DNA from: Gonium pectorale
Lineage: Eukaryota > Chlorophyta > Chlorophyceae > Chlamydomonadales > Volvocaceae
NCBI GenBank assembly: GCA_001584585.1
Contig: LSYV01000035.1
Coordinates: 433,301-444,932 of the forward strand
Length of the DNA stretch: 11,632 bases
Direction: 5' to 3'
A program made the translations under genes and the position numbers. Below are positions 1-9,100 of the stretch, in pieces. Position 1 is the first letter of the stretch; every line of letters begins with the position of its first letter. Under the pieces are notes generated by a model. The model was not told where the DNA came from and searched no databases. It saw only the letters and a program-made list of their open reading frames with translations.

Positions 1-105
1 GTAACCCGGTTACCGTACGGACGGACCGCCGTACCGGTACGGTACGGACGAACGTACGTACGTAACGTAAACGGAACGGTACGTCGGTCGGCGACGACGT
101 AACTG
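1..105. repeat. Palindromic low-complexity tract built from TACG/GGACG words
   Basis: The tract is made almost wholly of short overlapping words such as GTACGG, GGACG and ACGTACGT. It holds a perfect 14-bp palindrome at 29-42 and an ACGTACGTACGT-type run at about 53-66. It ends where the biased coding frame of the neighbouring minus-strand fragment ends (about 103). It does not resemble the telomere repeat expected for this lineage. Its origin is unknown; a degenerate satellite or element end is possible. Confidence 0.55.
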
Positions 106-517
106 CATGGGCAAGAACCACCGCATGAAGGAGTGCAAGGAGCCCTTCTTGAGGCAGTCTTGCCACTCGGAGCACTTCAGGAACCGGTTCTTGGCCGACG
201 ACCACACGCGGGTCAGCGGCGCGGCCGGAGGTCGACGGGCCGTCGTCGCCCTCGCACGTCTCCTGCTTCTTTTGCTTCTTGGAGACGGTCTGCCAAGCGT
301 CGGACGCCGAGCGCTTGTTGTTCTGCTTCGGGCGCGGGGTTTTCGAGACAAAGGTATAGTTCAGCAGGGCTTCCGTGCCTTGGGTCTGCGTCACTTTCAG
401 CTTCTTCTCCTCGCTCCTCGCTCTGTAAACTGTGAACTGTGAACTGTGAACGACACTTGGGTTGATGAGGCGAGCTTCGCTGATGACTCTGTGCTTCGGT
501 CGTACTGGGCTACGCAT
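103..517 (-). pseudogene. Frameshifted coding fragment, unidentified, lysine-rich
   Basis: Two minus-strand frames in succession show algal codon bias (mostly G/C third positions) and protein-like composition. The first runs from an ATG at 517 down to about 211. It includes SDAWQTVSKKQKKQ, which resembles a nuclear localisation signal, followed by an acidic, Ser/Thr-rich stretch. The second runs from about 204 to 103 and includes KNRFLKCSEWQDCLKKG and then FMRWFLPMQ, rich in Trp, Cys and Phe. No donor/acceptor pair joins them, so an indel near 204-216 (mutation or sequencing error) is the simplest reading. The frame stays open upstream of the ATG, and a CAG acceptor lies at about 541-543, so 517 may not be the true start. 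The family was not recognised. A decayed transposable-element gene is possible, as is a live gene with a sequence error that continues off the window edge. Confidence 0.45.
425..450. repeat. Short tandem repeat, AACTGTG unit
   Basis: About three copies of a 7-bp unit (AACTGTG with one variant) stand in tandem. They lie inside the first open frame of the neighbouring minus-strand fragment, near its N-terminus. Because 7 is not a multiple of 3, gain or loss of a unit would shift that frame. Confidence 0.7.
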
Positions 518-683
518 CCTGACAAGCGCAGCGCGGACGCTGGTACGTAAATATGGGGGTGGTTGGAAATAGGCTGTCCAGCGGGTCCAGGGGGCGTGTC
601 TAACGGGTCACGGAAGGGGGACGGGTTGGAAGCGGGAGATGGGAGGGTGAGGTAGGGCCGTTTGTATTGTTTGGATGGATGGT

Positions 684-785
684 ATGGCTTAGCGACGTCG
701 GGGTGGTTGAAAGGGGGAGAAGGGAAGGAGGTTTGGGGTTGCTGGGATGGCTTAGCAGAGTTGGAGTGGTTGGAGGAGGGGAGGC
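684..785. repeat. Diverged tandem repeat with 63-bp period
   Basis: The sequence beginning ATGGCTTAGC at 684 recurs at 747, each copy followed by a similar G-rich stretch (a GGTGGTTGA or GAGTGGTTGG core, then purine-rich sequence). The second copy is visible for only about 40 bp. The surroundings (545-785) are purine-rich on plus, hence pyrimidine-rich on minus, which would suit an intron or leader of the minus-strand fragment. Confidence 0.5.
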
Positions 786-976
786 AGATGTTGTAGCACG
801 GCGTCAGCCAGGCTCAGCGCATGCCTTGCATGCCTCACTCGACTGAGTAACGCTAGAAGACGGACAGTCCTGAAAGAAGACAGAACATCTAGAGACACTG
901 TGACTAGTCGTCTCCTGGCCAGAGAAGATGACGGGACCGCTCGTCCAGATGTCGCTTCGGTCCCCTTGGCAACGGG

Positions 977-984
977 TATTTATA
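977..984 (-). promoter_or_regulatory. Possible TATA box for the minus-strand fragment
   Basis: The minus strand reads TATAAATA here, about 460 bp upstream of the ATG at 517. This would serve the left-edge minus-strand fragment if its leader carries an intron ending near 541. It rests on motif match and position only. Confidence 0.3.
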
Positions 985-999
985 CTTGGGGAGAGTTAG

Positions 1000-1857
1000 G
1001 CTGATAACAGTCACTGACCGGCTGTGTGTCTACAACTTCCCTAACTTGACGGGTCATAACCGTCCTGTAGCAGTCACTCAAGTTCTTATCTCTGCTACAT
1101 CAGTTGGGAACCGGCACGCAAATCTGCATGTGTGGGAGCAAGCGGGTAGCTTAGGCAGGCAGGCGTGGTATTGGCATCACATGACCTGCATAAATTGACT
1201 TTGCTGTCATGCTCAAGCCTTGAGGTTCCGATCTGAGCATACCTAAGCAGTACATTTACATATGCAAATATGACAATATTTGTCATGGTTCTGGTCTGCT
1301 CTAGTTTCTACGGCATCGAGTTGGCAACCTTCGTTGTCCCCGGGCTCCAGCATAGGGTCAAGCATGACGCCGGTACCGCCTTGGGGTGTTGGGGAGCGCT
1401 GTTGCCTTAGGCTGGCTTGAGGTACTTTGGTAACTGCCGGCTGGAGGGCAGCAGCACAGGTCCGGAACTTATACTAACAATGCGTGTGTTGGCACATAAG
1501 GTGGTTTGGCGTGAAGGGCCGTAACCGGTTGTGTGACGGCGCCGCGGATTTTTTTTGCCAAACCGCAACGAGCCAGGCGTTCTGCCTGCAGCTACAGAGC
1601 TCGTTGCTTTTCAGTGCCACCGTGTGGTGGCCGCGTGGCCCCACCCGATCCCCCCGTTGCTTGCCCGCGTTGCCATAAGCTGTGAGTCTTGTGGGCGCCG
1701 CTCGCGAGAACGCTTGTTGGCTCCGGCCTTCACCCCGCCTTCTCTGCGTGTGGAAGGCCCTCGACTGGGGTCCGTTCGCTTCAAGACCCGCACCCGCAGC
1801 ACTATCGGAGAACCGCAGCGCTTGTCAATAAAAAGTGTAAAAAGGAGAAACTTGCAC
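1000..1857. other. Intergenic stretch without a supportable gene
   Basis: The open frames here lack third-position bias and protein-like composition. The motif CAGTCACT occurs twice (about 1010 and 1074). A TGTAA word at about 1837 follows an AATAAA-like run just before a dispersed repeat, and could be an old polyadenylation end. Nothing else was recognised. Confidence 0.5.
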
Positions 1858-1926
1858 AGAAAGAGGGAGCCCGCCTCTACGGCCATACACACCCGAAGGC
1901 GCGACGTTTCCAGTAGGGCGGGCAGG
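1858..1926 (+). repeat. Dispersed repeat copy, inverted match at 10982-11052
   Basis: About 68 bp (GAGGGAGCCCGCCTCTAC, then ACACACCCGAAGGCG, then CCAGTAGGGCGGG) matches the reverse complement of 10982-11052 with only a few differences and a small indel. Translated, both copies give a recognisable string (KEGARLY..), from memory a common spurious peptide in predicted Chlamydomonas proteins. I read it as an interspersed repeat, not a gene. Confidence 0.7.
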
Positions 1927-2156
1927 TATAGAGCAAGACATGTGACCGTGTAAACCGCAGTTGGTAGATAGTAACCGTGCATTTGCTCGTGAAGTCAATT
2001 CCCCGCTTGTGTGTTGGCGCTGCATGAGTGCAATTTGTCACACACAGGTATGGGCGCAGCCCGCTACCAGTATAGGCCGCTGCCAGTCGCGAGCAGGCCT
2101 AGCTGCAAGAGACGAGCGCCTGCAGCCAGATGCTACATTCCATGAGGATTGATGAC

Positions 2157-2223
2157 GGAGGACGACCATCCACCGTCCTCTTGTGCAAATAAAGTATGTT
2201 TGCAGGGGAGTTTGTCTCCCCTG
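2157..2223 (+). other. Two short hairpins flanking an AATAAA
   Basis: GAGGACG (2158-2164) pairs with CGTCCTC (2174-2180), a 7-bp stem with a 9-base loop. CAGGGGAG (2203-2210) pairs with CTCCCCTG (2216-2223), an 8-bp stem with a 5-base loop. AATAAA at 2188-2193 lies between them. No nearby coding frame is supported, so no function is assigned; an element end or a transcript 3' structure is possible. Confidence 0.4.
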
Positions 2224-2340
2224 TGGGTCAAGCGGAGGGTCGATGGGTGCCGGATGGGTTGCTTGCTGGCTGCCTGAGCTCAGTCCTGAGAGCTAGGCTG
2301 AGCTTGGTTTGCTGGGCTGACCGGCAGATGGTCCGCATGG

Positions 2341-2362
2341 ACGCGGCCGCGAGCGGCCGCGA
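2341..2362. repeat. Tandem GCGGCCGC motif
   Basis: The palindromic octamer GCGGCCGC occurs twice, separated by GA, within 22 bp. It is a short local duplication with no visible role. Confidence 0.5.
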
Positions 2363-2503
2363 CTCCCACACTGCCGGTTCGTGCCGGTTCCGCAGTCTGT
2401 CCCACACCCACGCGCACCTACGCATTGTCCAACCCTCCGTGCATCCCAGCGCACCTGTAGGGGCCACTGAGGAAGGCTGAGGACGGGTTGCAAGACCGAA
2501 CAA

Positions 2504-2735
2504 CAGCGTCAGACACGGGCCTTAAGCCGTGCGCCCGCAATGCGCCGCAAGGCTTATTACACCGGGTGCGAGCTTAGGTGGCCCGCCCAAGCTTCTACGG
2601 CCCTCAAGTCTGGCGCCTCGCTGCACCGCAAGGCCGACTAGTCGCGCATGCTGTTAACCCGTCCATCACTTATCCGGGCTGCCTAGCAGGCGGCCACGCA
2701 CGCCCTCCCCCCCGCCGCCATCCTCGGCGGCGGAA
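2504..2735 (+). repeat. Dispersed repeat, copy 1 (direct match at 5855-6143)
   Basis: Positions 2504-2573 align without gaps to 5855-5924 at roughly 80% identity. The match resumes at a constant offset of 3379 bp for 2606-2710 (shared GGCGCCTC and GCAGGCGGCCAC anchors) and again, more weakly, around the GC-rich hairpin at 2714-2735. The copies differ by indels, so they are old members of one family. This copy lies in intergenic DNA; the other overlaps the last exon of the torsin-like gene. Confidence 0.65.
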
Positions 2736-2739
2736 TAAT

Positions 2740-3180
2740 GGCGAAGAGGTCGTAAGGATGTTAGACCTGCCGCGCACGATGCGCCAAAGCATCTATGCAA
2801 TTAATTTCGTGGTGCAAAGCCGGCAAACCGAGAGGCGAAACGCGTGTATCAGACGTACGTGAGGTACCAAAAGCACCCTTTAGCTCGCAACTATCCCGGT
2901 GCCCGACTTTGATACATGGTAACAGCAGGTAGTGATAGGAATGACAACGACGATATGGAAGTCACCATAAGCGGGGCGCTTTTACGATCTTGCTTAGGTT
3001 TGTTTCTGTCAGATTCTGGCGCCAATAGGGCTACATGCGCCCGCATGCGCAGTCCTGTTACACGGAAAGGAAATCAATATCTTTTTGTTAAAGGACAGTT
3101 CCGGGAGCGTGTCAGGTCCTCGGCGTCAGGTGTGTCAGCCCTTAAGTAAAAAAATTAGTCGTTCTCTCCGACAGCGCCCT
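2740..3180 (+). other. Intergenic DNA upstream of the plastid-protein gene
   Basis: No biased coding frame was seen on either strand. The stretch holds a direct duplication of a CATGCGC word near 3035-3052 and an A run near 3148. It probably contains distal promoter sequence of the downstream gene, but no specific element could be named. Confidence 0.4.
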
Positions 3181-3184
3181 CTGA

Positions 3185-3191
3185 TATATAA
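3185..3191 (+). promoter_or_regulatory. TATA box of the small plastid-protein gene
   Basis: TATATAA lies 89 bp upstream of the ATG at 3280. Transcription starting 25-30 bp downstream would give a leader of about 60-70 nt, which here is A/C-rich and free of ATG. A strong TATA box and short leader are typical of highly expressed algal nuclear genes; high expression is an inference. Confidence 0.65.
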
Positions 3192-3279
3192 TGTATAAGA
3201 CACATCTTTGCAGCATAAGTCCGCAATAACAAGCAAAGAAATTGCTTTTCCACACTCAGCCAACCAATTACCTGCTGTG

Positions 3280-4141
3280 ATGGCGTCGCTAGCATCTGTC
3301 AAGCTGTCGGGCCCCGTGCGCCACAGCTCCAGCAAGAGCAACCGCGTCGTTGCCCGGAACGTCCGCTGCGCGGTGAGGTTGGGGGGCTCGTGTGTGGGTC
3401 AAGTGTGGGGCGCCGTGAGCTACCGCCATTGCTTGCCTTCCTAGGTTGGGCTGCGCATTTGCAGTGGATGCAGATGTTCTTGCCCTCTGTTTCATGGGTA
3501 TTGCAAGCCGGGATTTCATCGCGCCTCATACATACTGACGCTGCCATGCTGACGTCCTAACGCTCTTCGGCACCACGGGCTTGACGCGCCTCATGTACTT
3601 ACTCCACAGTTCCTCCACAAGGCCTGGACCTACTGGACGAGCCGGACCGCCGAGACTTTGCCCGGTGCCACCGACGACGTCGAGTGGCCGAGCCAGGCGC
3701 ATGCCCACCACCACAAGCCCGCCCAGCCACCCAGTCTGCCATTCTGCTTCTCTGTAGTCGGCGCTCCCTTCTTCATTGCGCTGGCGGTGACCCTGGTAAG
3801 CGCCGCCGACCTGGCTTGTCCTGCTGTCAGGCAAGCTGTCAGGCCTGCCCTGACAGTACATTTGACGGTTTGTGCGTGTCAATGTCCCGCTTTTTTATTA
3901 AGACCTGACTGTGGCTATCATTGTTCCGGCTGTTTTCCCAAACGCTAGCCTTTTTCCCCAAAGCAGCTGACGAATTCCAAGTAAAGTTCGCTGCCTTGCC
4001 TGGCCCCTGGCGATGTCAAAGGTGTACAAGGACATTGACGCCCCCGTCCTGGAAGCCAAGGCCCAGACCGTGCCCCCGGAGGCCGCCGCCCTGGCCGCAC
4101 CCGCCACCAACGTACAAGGCCAGGTGCAGCTGCGCTTCTGA
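3280..4141 (+). CDS. Small plastid-targeted membrane protein, family not recognised
   Basis: Exon 1 (3280-3372) encodes 31 residues rich in Ser, Arg and Val with almost no acidic residues, ending VVARNVRCA, a typical algal chloroplast transit peptide. It ends at donor GCG/GTGAGG. Intron 1 ends at CTTACTCCACAG. Exon 2 (3610-3795) begins FLHKAWTYWTSRTAETLP and ends in a hydrophobic stretch, GAPFFIALAVTL, before donor CTG/GTAAGC. The last exon (4022-4141) encodes an Ala/Pro/Gln-rich tail ending VQGQVQLRF and a TGA stop. All junctions are phase 0 and give 132 residues. A 93-nt in-frame part of exon 2 (3665-3757) has plausible splice signals; its removal would give 101 residues. Third positions are nearly all G/C in exon 2 up to the His-rich AHAHHHK. 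A thylakoid or envelope single-span protein is likely, but no family was identified. The final acceptor (TCAAAG at 4021) is weak, so the last junction is the least certain. Confidence 0.65.
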
Positions 4142-5397
4142 TCTGGGTCAGGCTTGTGCCGAGCGCTGGGCTTTTGTGTACCTTCCCCAGCGTCGGCTGT
4201 CGGATTTGCAGCGGCGCACTCAATCATGGCCTTGGTTTGAGTTTGGTTTTGGGGCGACGTGTGGCCGAGCTGCTTTAGGACAGCCTGGCAGTCGGTATCT
4301 TCCACGTGAAGGGGCCACGGTTTGCAGATCGCCGTGTGCCCCAATGCACCCGTGACGAGGAGGGGCGGGAGTGCTTGTGTGGCGATGCGCAGACGCGGGA
4401 ATGAAGAGTCAAGATGCCGCCCAGAGGCGTGCCGAGCGGTGGGCGCGTTGCTGCGCCCACCTAGCCCACGTGGTCACTGTGTCCCTGTATCCGTGTACGA
4501 CGGGTGATACTGGTGCCACGTGCCGAAGAAGCAGGAGAAGGCGCTGACCGCAGGGTGCAGCGATAAGAGACTTTGACCACTTCCATGCTGTGCCCGTGGG
4601 GTTATGAAGATGGTCCAGCGTGACTCCCGGGCGTGATTGCCTGCGCGAGCACGCCGCGTACTACGGCCGCGACATTATTTTTGGGGCGCTTTGCCCACCC
4701 CCTAAGTCTTGATGTTCCATTCCGTTGTGTCACGTTTGTTTGCTGCGGCCTGCTTACCGCGTACCTAAACCCATTTTTGGTGTATGCACGATACGGCCTC
4801 TGGGGCGCACGTACGGCTTCTGGGGCGCCTGGTTCAAGGAAGGCTTGCGGCACTGCGAATGGTGCTGCGCCACATTGGCGCGGCGGGGTATGGGGGTAAT
4901 GCCTGTGGAAATCTGTGGACGGCGGCAACGCGTGCGTTTGCGTTTACCTTTCCCACCATACCGTATTGGTATGTGTGTGATGGCTTTTGGTGTCCATTGT
5001 TACTAGTGCTTCGAGGGAAAGCGGCCCTATGCAACGCTTTCCCTCATATCTTTATGATTCGCAGCGGTGTGTACCGCTTCAACGTTCGCACCGTGCCGTT
5101 CCATGGAGGTGAATGTGGGGTAGGACTGGTGGTGGGGGGGGGGCGCGGAGGGCAGCATTTGCCGCCGCGTGCCCCCACCACCAGCAATAGTTGGCTGAGA
5201 TGGCTCCGTCAAACAGCTCACGCTCTAAGCTGTCTAGCTGTCTAAGGCGTACATGGCGCACACGTGCTTTGGTGGGCGGCCTGGGGAGGAAGGCACCTGG
5301 GGTGCCGACACAGGACGATCTGATATGCTTTTTGTGGCACTTTCTGGCGCTCAGCAATAATGCTGGCCATGTGTTTCCTTGTAAGCTAACCGGAATC
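4142..5397 (+). other. Probable long 3' UTR of the plastid-protein gene
   Basis: From the TGA at 4139-4141 to the first downstream TGTAA at 5380 no TGTAA occurs, and no frame on either strand has coding bias. The T/G-rich texture resembles algal 3' UTRs. At about 1.25 kb it would be long but not extreme for this lineage. The alternative is a shorter UTR with a non-canonical signal, followed by intergenic DNA. Confidence 0.45.
5380..5384 (+). terminator. TGTAA poly(A) signal, plus strand
   Basis: TGTAA is the standard poly(A) signal of Chlamydomonas nuclear genes. This is the first one downstream of the stop at 4141. Cleavage would be expected about 10-15 bp further on. Confidence 0.5.
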
Positions 5398-5543
5398 TGC
5401 TACCCGCCGGCCACCCGCCGGTTGTCATGGCCTTGCATAGCCTACGGCCTTGCCGCGGTACCATGCCTTGCCCGCTCAGCGCCGCAGCGAAGACGAGCAA
5501 GGCAGCCATCGGGCACACGCGAGGATGTGCCAAGGTGCCAAGG

Positions 5544-5548
5544 TTACA
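5544..5548 (-). terminator. TGTAA poly(A) signal of the torsin-like gene
   Basis: The minus strand reads TGTAA here, about 325 bp beyond the TGA at 5875-5873, with no earlier copy in between. Cleavage near 5530 would leave roughly 130 bp between the two convergent transcripts. Confidence 0.55.
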
Positions 5549-5854
5549 GCGCAAAAATAATGCCCCGGCAAGCGCGCCGGGCGCCCAAGGGGGCGCAACC
5601 GGGTCTGCCCTGCGGCAGGTGCGGCGGCGCCTCGGGCTGTGGGCTGCGCATGCCGGCTGTTGGTCGGTTGTCTCACAGCCACGCAACTCCTCCACACACA
5701 TACCGTGCAGCCTAGCGCCGCTGGAGGGCATGTGAAGAGGACCGACGACAGCCCTGCCCGCACGGGCGAGCCTTCCTCCCTCTCCATTCTTTCCGCGCCC
5801 AATGCGCACCACAGCGTAAAACCGCCGCCCGGCCGAACAGCCTGACGCACTGCC

Positions 5855-6143
5855 CAGCGTCATACACGAACCTCAAGCCGTGTCGCCGCAGTGCGCCGCA
5901 AAGCCAATCAAACCGGGGGCGAGCGCGCCCCAGTGCTCTTTTGCCGCCGCCCCCACACCAAGTCCACGACCACCTTTGGCACCCGAATCCGGCGCCTCCC
6001 TGCCCCACAAGACCGCCTTACCACGCACGCCCTCCGCCCGCGCACCACCTGCTCGACTACTGCAGCAGGCGGCCACTCCGCACGCCCCCCTATCCCACCT
6101 TACCACCCCGGCGCCACCAGCGCCATCGCCGGCGCCGAGCGGG
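5855..6143 (+). repeat. Dispersed repeat, copy 2, overlapping the last torsin exon
   Basis: This direct copy of 2504-2735 carries about 50 bp of extra sequence in two places. It covers the stop codon and roughly the last 80-90 codons of the minus-strand gene model. That part of the protein is Gly/Ala-rich and lacks any recognisable domain, as expected for exonised repeat or for sequence wrongly included in the exon. Confidence 0.6.
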
Positions 6144-9100
6144 GTGCAGCCCCCCCGCCGCCCCGCCGCCGCATGGTCAACCGCCTGCCCACACCACGGC
6201 ACCCCGTCAGCCCGCCTTAGTCCGGGTCCGACCTCCGCAGGCCGCACGCTCGCCCCGCTCGGGGCCACCTCCAGCACATACGGCCGGAGCTGTGGGCCCC
6301 CGTGCCCCGCCGCGCCCTTGGCTCCGCCCCGCGCTGACTCCGCCCTCAGCTCGTCCTGCAGCACCCGCACCAGGCGGGACACGTGCTTGACGCACACTGT
6401 GGACACCTGCGGGCGCGTGGGGGCGAGTGGGCGGGTGGGTTACGGAGAGGACGGGGATAGGAAGCGTGTGATGCGCTGGGATGCGGGGCTGGGCACCGTG
6501 TGCCGGGGCCTTTGCGCGAGGTTCGCCAGGTGCCAGACCCCAACGAGCCGCGGCCGCGTGAGCCGTCCAGGGCAGGGGCCAGCCTCACGAAAGAGATGCG
6601 GACGGACCGCTGGACAGTCAACATCGCGTGTGCTGTCACATCCCAGTTTGGTGCGCGAGGCACACAGACAGTTTGGTGGGAGGCGCGCGCGACGGGCCAC
6701 AGGCCCCGGCGCTTCTCTGTGACAGCGCGCCGTTGCCTGACCCCGCGGCAAGGGGGTCCGTTCCCTCTGCCCGATGCCCGCCCCTCCCCCCCCGAGCAAC
6801 TCCCCCTCCAGCACCCCATCATGCACTGCACCCATGACTGGCGCTTGGCACCAGCTCACGGGCCAGAACTGCCGGCTAGGATAGTCACATGCTTGCCCCC
6901 CCTGTCCTGCTCGGTGCTAGATTGAACCTAGCACAGCACTCGCATTCCCATGCGGCCCCACCTCGCCTCGCGCCCCTGCCATTGTGCACCCCTCCCTCCC
7001 CGCACCGACCTTAGCTCACTCCCCCCTTCCTCGCCCTCTGTCCCCCTCGCCCCGGGCTGCACACCCGCACCCCTCCATCCGCCCCCCGCCTCCCCCTCGC
7101 CCCTCCATCCTGCCGCCCGCCTCGCCCCCTTCCCCACCTGCTTGGCCCCCTCCAGCGGGTAGCTGTCCCCCGAGAAGTCCACCCGCTCCACCAGCCACGA
7201 CACGGCGGCGGGTTCGGGCAGCAGCGAGGCGCCCAGCGCCCGCAGCCGGGGGCCGTAGTGCTCGTGCAGCTCGGTGCGCATCAGCGCCGTGATCTGCGGG
7301 CGCGCGCACGGGGCCGGGCGGGGCCGGGCGGGGGTTGCGTGTGTGTGCGTATGTGCGTGTGTGTGGGGGGGGGGCGGTGGAGGGGGATGCTGCTGCTGTA
7401 TGCCCAGCGGGGCCAGGGGGGGAGGGGAGGTGGCAGGGCGCGGCGGAGGGGTGCCAAGGGCATGCCGCCGGCGCGCAGGCGCTTGCTGGGCGCTGGGCCC
7501 TGCAGCGCTGGACCCCGCAGCACTGGGCCCCTGGGCTCGGGAAGCGCCGCCCGTCCGCGCGCCTCCGGGCGGCTGTGCTGCGCTGCGGCACGATGCCCCC
7601 TTCCCCATGGGGCGAAAGCCCTTCGCTCGAGCCGCATCCGCCCCCCGGGTGGTCTGTCTGCCGGCTGCGGGCTGGTGGCGTCGCCTCTCACCTCCTGGCG
7701 CGTGAGCGGGAAGAAGGGCAGGAAGAAGTCGATGGCGGACGCGAACGCCAGCGTGTCCTCCAGGCTCTCGCACGGCTTGCGCCGCCACTGCTGCAGCACC
7801 ACCTGGCGCAGCGTCGACTCGGCTGCCTCTGCGGTGATCTGGGGCCGCGAGGGACACGCCTTGGGTGTGTGTGCACGTGGGAGCTCCTGGCTCCCATGGG
7901 CTGGCGTGCTGGATATGTGACCCCGGACGCGCATGACAGGGGTGGTGCAGGGCCTCCCGGAAGGCCCCAAAATGGGGAGAGACGCATCGTGGCGCGGAGG
8001 GGCGGCGGGGCGGTTCCCGGGGCGCACCCGAATGACTCTTCCGCAGTGATGGGCTCCCCTGCACACGTGCCTCTTCCGAGCCCAGATGCCTACCCGGCCC
8101 CAGGGGCCCTGCCCATCCCTGCCCCACCTTGCTCTTGTTCCCGCCCGCTGCCGTGAGCATGGCCTCCAGGTCCAGAAAACCCAGGTTGGACTCGAGCAGC
8201 ACGATGGCCCTGGGGGGTGTCAGGGGAGGGCGGGGTCGTGGAGGGGCGAGGTGGACATGGTAGCGGAGCGGGAGCGGGTAAAGGGAGATAAAAAGCGCTT
8301 CGCATGGCGGAGCGGGTGGTTTCGGTATTCGGGTACCTGCACGGTTGCCATGGAGGTCCCTGTGACAGCTGTCTGCGGCACGGGTTGCTGCCCGGCAGCA
8401 GCCGCACGCGCCCCCTGCGCTCTGTCCCCCCCTCCTCTTTCTGACCCCCACCAGCAGGGGGAAGCCCTAGAGGGGAGGTCGGCCGGGGCTCTGGAACAGC
8501 ATGCGGTCACAGACCCGGAGGGATGCCGCCCCTCCTCCGTCATGCAGTGCACCCCGCGCCTCCTTCCCGCCTCCAGCTGCAGCGCCGACCTCACAGCCCC
8601 CCTCCCACTCCTCCCCCTCGCCCCAAACACCCCCTCCTCCGCTGCCTCCTCCTCCGCCGCCGCCACCCCCCCCCACCTGCTCATGGACGCGTTGGACAGC
8701 TCGGGGTGCCGTACCAGCTGCCGCAGCATGCCGCGGCTCTCGCAGTCCAGCTTGTCGTACTCCTCCACCACTAGCAGCGGGTTGGACGTGGAGCGCAGGT
8801 GGTCCAGCACCGCGTCGCGCACCGCAGACAGCTGGCTCGCGCGGTCAGACTCCAGGTAGCTCATGCCATACAGCACCTGTTGGGCGCGATGATGTTCAAT
8901 GCAGGGTTGGGTCTTGAGTGAGGGTTGATTACTTTCGCGGTGGTGGTAGTGGGGACGGGTGGGGGGTGGGGCGAGGGGGGGCCGCCCGGGGAGAAGCACA
9001 TGCCTTAGCGCGGGACATGCCTTGAGAGACGCAGGACGCGCCTCGCGGCAAGTTGGTGCAGCGGCCTGGCGCGGCCCTGGCCCTGGTCCCGGGAGCGAAC

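Noticed and set aside
1555..1953. 132-codon open frame on plus
   Set aside because: The C-terminal part is the dispersed repeat and the rest lacks codon bias. There is no plausible start context or domain.
3610..3795. Light-harvesting-like one-helix protein as identity of the plastid gene
   Set aside because: The YWTSRTAE string recalls the approach to an Lhc-type helix, but the chlorophyll-binding ExxNGRxAM pattern is absent.
4784..5245. 153-codon open frame on plus
   Set aside because: Third positions are unbiased and other frames are equally open. The stretch lies in the probable 3' UTR of the plastid-protein gene.
5351..5863. 170-codon open frame on minus downstream of the torsin stop
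   Set aside because: It has no codon bias or domain and lies in the torsin 3' UTR and the intergenic gap. It is best explained by high GC.
5880..6722. 280-codon open frame on plus
   Set aside because: It is Pro/Ala/Arg-rich with no domain and lies antisense to torsin exon 7 and intron 6. It reflects GC-rich composition and the dispersed repeat.
6928..8451. 507-codon open frame on minus
   Set aside because: It only links torsin exons 4 and 6 through introns 4 and 5, which happen to stay open in that frame. It skips exon 5, and the intron parts are low-complexity Pro/His/Arg sequence.
8467..8676. Gly-rich open frame on minus
   Set aside because: It is the G-run start of torsin intron 3, read as a poly-Gly peptide.
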